A stretch of DNA of 10,281 bases from CAZPLZ01 sp964587525 (GTDB lineage: Bacteria; Oederibacteriota; CAKKQC01), in contig CAZPLZ010000120.1 in NCBI GenBank assembly GCA_964587525.1, forward strand, positions 1 to 10,281, written 5' to 3'. Of this stretch, positions 6,311-10,281 are shown in pieces; position 1 is the stretch's first letter; every line of letters begins with the position of its first letter. Made by a program: the position numbers and the translations under genes. The notes below the pieces were generated by a model. The model saw only the letters and a program-made list of their open reading frames with translations. It ran no database searches and was not told the origin of the DNA.

Positions 6311-6481
6311 GTGCCAAAAACATCGAACGTGGGAGACCTGGAAGTGCTGTGGGAGCTCTTCGAGCGCACTGGATCTGTAGAGGTCTACTTGTTGTTTCAC
6401 GAAGCCAAAAAGAATGCGGCCTTGTTTGAGCAGGCCAAACATGATATCGAAACCATGAAACAGGAGCTTGAGGGCAACTAA
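6311..6481 (+). CDS. YqzL-like small protein
   Basis: The 56-residue product reads VLWELFERTGSVEVYLLF at residues 12-29, the pattern of the small YqzL family (a Trp-x-x-Phe helix, TG turn, then a (V/A)YLL(F/Y) helix), followed by a charged, probably helical tail (FEQAKHDIETMKQELEGN). The biochemical role of the family is unknown to me. I chose GTG 6311 over the in-frame GTG 6281 because the latter lies within the promoter, and GGGAAAGG (6294-6301) sits nine bases before 6311. It is a self-contained unit with its own promoter upstream and an intrinsic terminator 27 bases after the stop. Family match is by eye and moderate; reality as a gene is well supported by the flanking signals. Confidence 0.65.
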   Translation: MPKTSNVGDLEVLWELFERTGSVEVYLLFHEAKKNAALFEQAKHDIETMKQELEGN

Positions 6482-6495
6482 TCCGGGCTAGGGGG

Positions 6496-7818
6496 ATGAG
6501 CCATGATGAGCAGGGATTCGGTCCCTGCTTTTTTGTTTTGCCTGCCTTAAGTCTCCTCGCCGGGCTGATCCTTGGAGGCGCGCCTTACGCTTCGGCCCAC
6601 AGCGTGTGGATAGATGCGACGCCGTCGCCTCCCCCTAACCCGCTCAACGCCGTCGAGTTTATCAACCGCGTGGACGCCTGGTCCGTTGGCAACAGCGGTG
6701 TCATCCTCCGGTACTCGATCGAAGATGGAAAGCTGGCCTGGCGGAACTTCCCTTCGGGCAGCGACCAGAACCTTCTGGATGTGACCGTCGTGAGCGAGGA
6801 GGAGGCCTGGGCTGTTGGCGTCAACGGCACTATCCTCCATTTCAAAGATGCCAGGTGGACTCCGGATCCGCAGAGCCAGAATTTGACCCTTCTTCCGCTG
6901 AACGCCGTCACCTTTGTGAATCCCAGCAATGGGTGGGCGGTCGGCGGTGATCCCGTGCGGGGCGGCCTGATACTGAAATACGACGGCATCTCCTGGAAGA
7001 GCGCCACGATCACGGTGAGCTCCATGCAGGCTGCCCTTATCAGTGGCACAACCCTGCATGATCTCTTCGCAATTGCGTCGGACAATGTCTGGTTCTGCGG
7101 CGATAACCGACGGCTGATACATTTTGACGGAACTTCCTTCTCCAACGAGACGAGTCCGGTGGCCGATGGTCTGGCTTGGCGGGCCATCGATTTCCCGTTC
7201 CGTTCAGTAGGCTGGGTGGTGGGTGACAACGGAGCGATCGCACAGTTCAGCACGGCCACTTCCCCTCCGTGGAGCGAGCATTCTCAGAGTGGCCTGACTT
7301 TGGCGACCCTCTATGATCTTTCGATCCTGCCTGATGACGGACGTGGATATGTCGTGGGAACAAACGGCGTCAGGCTCCATTACAACGGGGCCTCCTTCGA
7401 ATTGGAGATAACGGGTGGGAATGACCTGCGCTCTGTGGACATGGAAAACGAATTGGAGGGTGCAGCGGTGGGTGGAAGCACGTCCTCTGGCCGGATCCTT
7501 CAGCTCCGGGCGGTGACGGCGGAGAGCGATGTCAACCGGGTGCGGATCTACCCGAATCCGTTCGACCCTGGCAAGGGCCGTCCGCTCTTTTTCGACCAGT
7601 TACCCGATGATGTCAGCAAGTTTGAGATCTACACCCTCCTGGGCGAACGCATCGCGAAGGGGCCTGGTGACATTACCTATGACTCAGTCACTGGCGTGGC
7701 GACCTGGCCCGGGCGGATCTCCGGCGGCCGGCCCGCGGCGACGGGATCGTATCTGTACCGGATTAAGACCCGGTCTGGAAAGAAAAGGAGCGGCGTCTTC
7801 CTGGTGAATCGCCGGTGA
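6496..7818 (+). CDS. Secreted seven-bladed Ycf48-like beta-propeller with C-terminal FlgD-like/sorting-type domain
   Basis: The frame encodes up to 440 residues. A hydrophobic signal peptide (about 11-34, likely cleaved after ASA) exports it. Seven propeller motifs follow at regular spacing: AWSVGNSGVILRY (61-73), AWAVGVNGTILHF (104-116), GWAVGG..GLILKY (146-162), VWFCGDNRRLIHF (198-210), GWVVGDNGAIAQF (239-251), GYVVGTNGVRLHY (284-296) and GAAVGG..GRILQL (323-337). This resembles the Ycf48/photosystem-assembly-like propeller fold, here in a secreted setting. Residues 345-440 (VRIYPNPFDP, then FEIYTLLGERI, SYLYRIKTRSGKKRSGVFLV) match the FlgD-like or type-A secretion-sorting beta domains. The start is uncertain: ATG 6496 has a G-run with no spacing, the terminator overlaps codons 5-15, and TTG 6538 is an alternative. 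The N-terminus before the hydrophobic part is acidic, unusual for a signal peptide. It overlaps the PorV-like gene by four bases. Specific function unknown. Confidence 0.85.
   Translation: MSHDEQGFGPCFFVLPALSLLAGLILGGAPYASAHSVWIDATPSPPPNPLNAVEFINRVDAWSVGNSGVILRYSIEDGKLAWRNFPSGSDQNLLDVTVVSEEEAWAVGVNGTILHFKDARWTPDPQSQNLTLLPLNAVTFVNPSNGWAVGGDPVRGGLILKYDGISWKSATITVSSMQAALISGTTLHDLFAIASDNVWFCGDNRRLIHFDGTSFSNETSPVADGLAWRAIDFPFRSVGWVVGDNGAIAQFSTATSPPWSEHSQSGLTLATLYDLSILPDDGRGYVVGTNGVRLHYNGASFELEITGGNDLRSVDMENELEGAAVGGSTSSGRILQLRAVTAESDVNRVRIYPNPFDPGKGRPLFFDQLPDDVSKFEIYTLLGERIAKGPGDITYDSVTGVATWPGRISGGRPAATGSYLYRIKTRSGKKRSGVFLVNRR
6509..6539 (+). terminator. Rho-independent terminator after the YqzL-like gene, overlapping the next CDS start
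   Basis: An eight-base-pair stem, AGCAGGGA with TCCCTGCT (6509-6516 with 6522-6529), closes a five-base loop TTCGG and runs into TTTTTTGTTTT. This is a textbook intrinsic terminator on the plus strand. It lies inside the first 15 codons of the propeller frame if that frame begins at 6496. Confidence 0.85.
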
Positions 7819-8729
7819 ATTACCGAGGAGCGACCGCTCTCGGGCTCACGCTGCTGCTGTGTTCGGCGGCGCTGCGGGCAGCCGTGCCGGGACGGGAGGG
7901 GATGTTGTTCAGCCGGCTCAGTGGGGATGCCCGCAGCGCCGCGCTGGGAGCAGCGGCCTCCGCGCTGGCGGAAGGTGAATCCGCCCTGTTCGCGAACCCG
8001 GCGGCGGCGGCGCTCCGCCGGGAGCGCGCCTTTGGGGTGACCCATCTTCAATGGCTGGAAGGATTTTTCGGAGAGACGCTCACGGCACAGATGCCGGTTG
8101 GCATCGAGGGCACGCTGGGGGCCTCGGTGTTCTTCTTCCTGCACGAGGCCTTGCCGGTGACAACCGAGGTGCTGCCAGATGGGACAGGCGGGAGAGCTGG
8201 CATTTTTAATATGGAAGCTTCGCTGCTGGGCGCGCAGTGGGTGACGAACCAGATTGCGGTGGGGGCCAGCCTGCGGGTGTTGCACGAGGAGGTGGGCGAG
8301 TTGCTCTCCGAAGCCATGGCGGTAGATCTGGGCGGTCTGTACGTGCTCTCCCCGGATCTCACCCTGGGCGCGGGGGTGCGTGGGTTGGGGCGAATCCTCC
8401 GGGAGGGACGGGCGTGGGACCCGCTCCCCCTGTCCCTCAACCTTGGAGGGAGGTATGAGTCGCCATACTGGCCAGTGCGTGTGTATGCCGGGGGGGCGTA
8501 CTCGGTGTACGGGCCCAGCCGGGGCGGGGTCGGCGTGGAAGCCGGTGAGTGGTACTTGGTACGGACGATGGTGCAGATGCAGGAGAGAGGGAGGATCGCG
8601 TTCGCGTTCGGGATCGGCGCGCGCCAGGACATGTGGGGCCTGGATTACACGTTCGCCCCTGCCGGGCCCATAGGATTCGCGCACCGCATTACGCTCTCGA
8701 TCCGGTTCGCACCACGGCGACAGTTGTGA
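7815..8729 (+). CDS. PorV/PorQ-family outer-membrane beta-barrel protein
   Basis: This 304-residue protein has a signal peptide (about 1-22) and then the family's N-terminal hallmark: LFSRLSGDARSAALGAAASA, LAEGESALFANPAAAAL (31-67), corresponding to the gARa-x-x-(M/L)G-x-A and NPA-x-(L/A) signatures. The remainder is alternating, Gly- and aromatic-rich beta-strand sequence ending in an amphipathic strand (ITLSIRF). In Bacteroidota, PorV and PorQ are barrels of the type IX system; PorV shuttles substrates by their C-terminal domains. Relatives occur in many other phyla with unproven roles. Its GTG start lies in the stop of the propeller gene (GTGA overlap), so the two are translationally coupled, and the upstream product carries a sorting-like C-terminal domain, suggesting cargo and partner. 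Family call good; participation in a type IX-like pathway is inference. Confidence 0.82.
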   Translation: MNYRGATALGLTLLLCSAALRAAVPGREGMLFSRLSGDARSAALGAAASALAEGESALFANPAAAALRRERAFGVTHLQWLEGFFGETLTAQMPVGIEGTLGASVFFFLHEALPVTTEVLPDGTGGRAGIFNMEASLLGAQWVTNQIAVGASLRVLHEEVGELLSEAMAVDLGGLYVLSPDLTLGAGVRGLGRILREGRAWDPLPLSLNLGGRYESPYWPVRVYAGGAYSVYGPSRGGVGVEAGEWYLVRTMVQMQERGRIAFAFGIGARQDMWGLDYTFAPAGPIGFAHRITLSIRFAPRRQL

Positions 8730-8786
8730 CCCTTCGACTTCGCTCAGGGTCATGGTGAGCGAGCGTAAGCGAGTCGAACCATGACC
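8728..8786. repeat. Nested inverted repeat spanning the msbA-like start codon
   Basis: This 59-base element contains a perfect nine-base inverted repeat, GGTCATGGT (8748-8756) and ACCATGACC (8778-8786), plus TTCGACT/AGTCGAA (8733-8739, 8772-8778), TCGCTCA/TGAGCGA (8740-8746, 8756-8762) and GACCCT/AGGGTC (8728-8733, 8746-8751). Similar CTTCGACTTCGCTCAGGG-type palindromes are common dispersed intergenic repeats in many bacterial genomes. Its right arm contains the ATG of the following gene. Confidence 0.7.
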
Positions 8787-10281
8787 TTGCTGAAGCGGCT
8801 CCTTGGATGGATGCGGCCGTACTGGTGGCGCATCGCCGCATCGCTGTTGTGCATGGCTGTGGTCGCCGGGCTTACGGTTCTCACCATGTGGCTGATCAAA
8901 CCGCTTCTGGACGAAGGCCTGTTCGTGCATACGGAAACTCCGGAGGAGCAGCGCGCAGCGTTTGTCATGATTCTCAAACTGGCAGGTGCAGGGCTACTGG
9001 TGACGGTGCTGAAAAGTCTGGCCAAGTATGGTGCGGACTATCTGGTGGGCTGGGTAGGCTTGCGAGTCATCTTCGACCTGAGGCTCGCTCTCTTCCAGCG
9101 CCTGCAGACACTCTCGCTGAGGTTCTTCCACGAACGTAAGACTGGCGAGCTGCTCTCCCGGGTGATCTTGGATGTCGCCGCCATGCAAAACATGCTCACG
9201 CATCTCATCGGACCAGCCGTGTCCTCGATCATTACGATCCTTGGGCTGTCCGCCTTTCTCCTGACGCTCAACTGGAAGCTGGCCGTGCTGGCTCTGATCG
9301 TGTTCCCCTTTGCCGTGTGGCCGATCCGGAACTTTGGGAGGAAGCTCCGGGCGCTCTCCCGGCAGGTCCAGGAGCTGGCCGCTGACCTGGCTTCACACCT
9401 TCAGGAGACGCTCTCGCAGATGAAGCTGGTGCAGGCCTACCAGGGTGAGATGCGTGAAGTGGCCCGCTGGCAGCGCAAGCTGTCCGAGCAGTTGGGCGTC
9501 ACGTTGAGGGTGCTGAGGGTGCAGGCGCGCTCCTCCCCCATCATGGAAACGATCGGCGTGGCGGGGTTTGTGGGTCTGATCCTAGGCGCGGGCTACCTGA
9601 TCTTGGTGAAGGGCTCGATGACGGGAGGCGCGCTGGGAGCCTTTCTGGGCGCTACGCTGCAACTGTACCCGCAAATGAAACACTTGACCGGCCTCTGGAA
9701 TAACATTCAAACGGGACTGGGTGCGGCGGAGCGGGTCTTTCCGATCCTGGACGAAACACCGGCTATCCGGGATCTCCCGGATGCTAAGCCGCTCGCCGCG
9801 CTTCATGATGCCATTGACTACGAGAATGTTACATTTGGATTCCGCCGGGACGAGCCAGTGGTGAAGGACGTTACGCTCACGGTCCGGAAGGGTCAGCGCG
9901 TCGCCTTCGTGGGGCCCAGCGGCGCAGGCAAGACCACCCTAATGGATCTCCTGCTGCGCTTCTATGATCCGGATGAGGGTCGGATGTTGGTGGACGGCCA
10001 GGATGTGCGGCTGGCCACCCTTGCCTCACTGCGCGGGCAGATTGCGCTGGTCTCCCAGGAAGTGCTGCTCTTCAACGCCACGGTGAGGGAGAACCTACTA
10101 TACGCCCGCCCCGGCGCAACGCACGACGAGATGGAGGCAGCGGCGAGAGCGGCCGGAGCCCATGACTTCATCTGGGCGATGCCGCAGCGCTACGAGACGG
10201 TCATCGGGGAGCGAGGGGTCAAGCTTTCGGGTGGCGAGCGCCAGCGGCTCTCCATTGCGCGGGCCTTCCTCAAGGACTCCC
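8781..10281 (+). CDS. msbA: MsbA-like ABC exporter, permease fused to ATPase (partial, C-terminus cut by window edge)
   Basis: The 500 visible residues form a half-transporter of the lipid flippase class. The transmembrane domain (about 1-320) begins RLLGWMRPYWWRIAASLL and includes the IKPLLDEGLF stretch (39-48), close to the SLLKPLLDDGF of Escherichia coli MsbA, and the coupling segment SLRFFHERKTGELLSRV (112-128). The nucleotide-binding domain shows Walker A GPSGAGKT (378-385), Q-loop Gln426 and signature LSGGERQR (482-489); Walker B lies beyond the window. MsbA dimers move lipid A-core across the inner membrane, but related exporters carry other substrates. The start is ATG 8781 within an inverted repeat and lacks a Shine-Dalgarno sequence; ATG 8811, preceded by GGATGG, is a weaker alternative that keeps the first membrane helix. 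It follows the PorV-like gene after 51 bases. Confidence 0.88.
   Translation, partial: MTLLKRLLGWMRPYWWRIAASLLCMAVVAGLTVLTMWLIKPLLDEGLFVHTETPEEQRAAFVMILKLAGAGLLVTVLKSLAKYGADYLVGWVGLRVIFDLRLALFQRLQTLSLRFFHERKTGELLSRVILDVAAMQNMLTHLIGPAVSSIITILGLSAFLLTLNWKLAVLALIVFPFAVWPIRNFGRKLRALSRQVQELAADLASHLQETLSQMKLVQAYQGEMREVARWQRKLSEQLGVTLRVLRVQARSSPIMETIGVAGFVGLILGAGYLILVKGSMTGGALGAFLGATLQLYPQMKHLTGLWNNIQTGLGAAERVFPILDETPAIRDLPDAKPLAALHDAIDYENVTFGFRRDEPVVKDVTLTVRKGQRVAFVGPSGAGKTTLMDLLLRFYDPDEGRMLVDGQDVRLATLASLRGQIALVSQEVLLFNATVRENLLYARPGATHDEMEAAARAAGAHDFIWAMPQRYETVIGERGVKLSGGERQRLSIARAFLKDS

Noticed and set aside
7677..8930. 417-codon minus-strand open frame
   Set aside because: It is antisense to the PorV-like gene and parts of two neighbours; its product is low-complexity, rich in Arg, His, Pro and Gln, as expected for a shadow in GC-rich DNA.

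Overview
The window reads as a chromosomal replication-origin neighbourhood from a GC-rich diderm (outer-membrane) bacterium. The diderm call rests on an MsbA-type exporter, a CsgG-family lipoprotein with a lipobox and a PorV/PorQ-type outer-membrane barrel. The dnaA and dnaN sequences and the mix of PorV-like and FlgD-like secretion parts would fit an environmental lineage such as Nitrospirota or Methylomirabilota (NC10), but the phylum cannot be fixed from sequence reading alone.

Layout. Positions 1-3246 (minus strand) carry dnaA, then dnaN, then a CsgG-family lipoprotein gene that starts inside the dnaN stop and runs off the left edge. Positions 3247-3729 are non-coding and hold the probable oriC: two perfect and several near-consensus DnaA boxes, an AT-rich unwinding element with a DnaA-trio-like pattern, and a dnaA promoter embedded in the boxes. 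To the right of these boxes, a minus-strand promoter and hairpins may mark a small structured RNA, and the last bases carry a -10 element for the plus-strand genes. From 3730 on, all genes are on the plus strand: comM (YifB family), an RNA methyltransferase of the TrmH/SpoU family, a repeat-bearing intergenic stretch, a tiny YqzL-like gene with its own promoter and intrinsic terminator, a secreted seven-bladed propeller with a C-terminal sorting-like domain, a PorV/PorQ-like barrel translationally coupled to it, and an MsbA-like ABC exporter cut by the right edge.

How the genes fit together. Minus-strand genes run left and plus-strand genes run right from the 3.2-3.7 kb gap, as expected for co-orientation with forks leaving an origin. 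DnaA is probably autoregulated through boxes overlapping its promoter. The right half is an envelope module: a secreted protein, its putative outer-membrane partner and a lipid flippase. The most unusual points are an intrinsic terminator lying inside the 5' end of the propeller gene, an inverted repeat that contains the msbA-like start codon, the propeller/PorV-like pair, and two candidate unwinding sites flanking dnaA.
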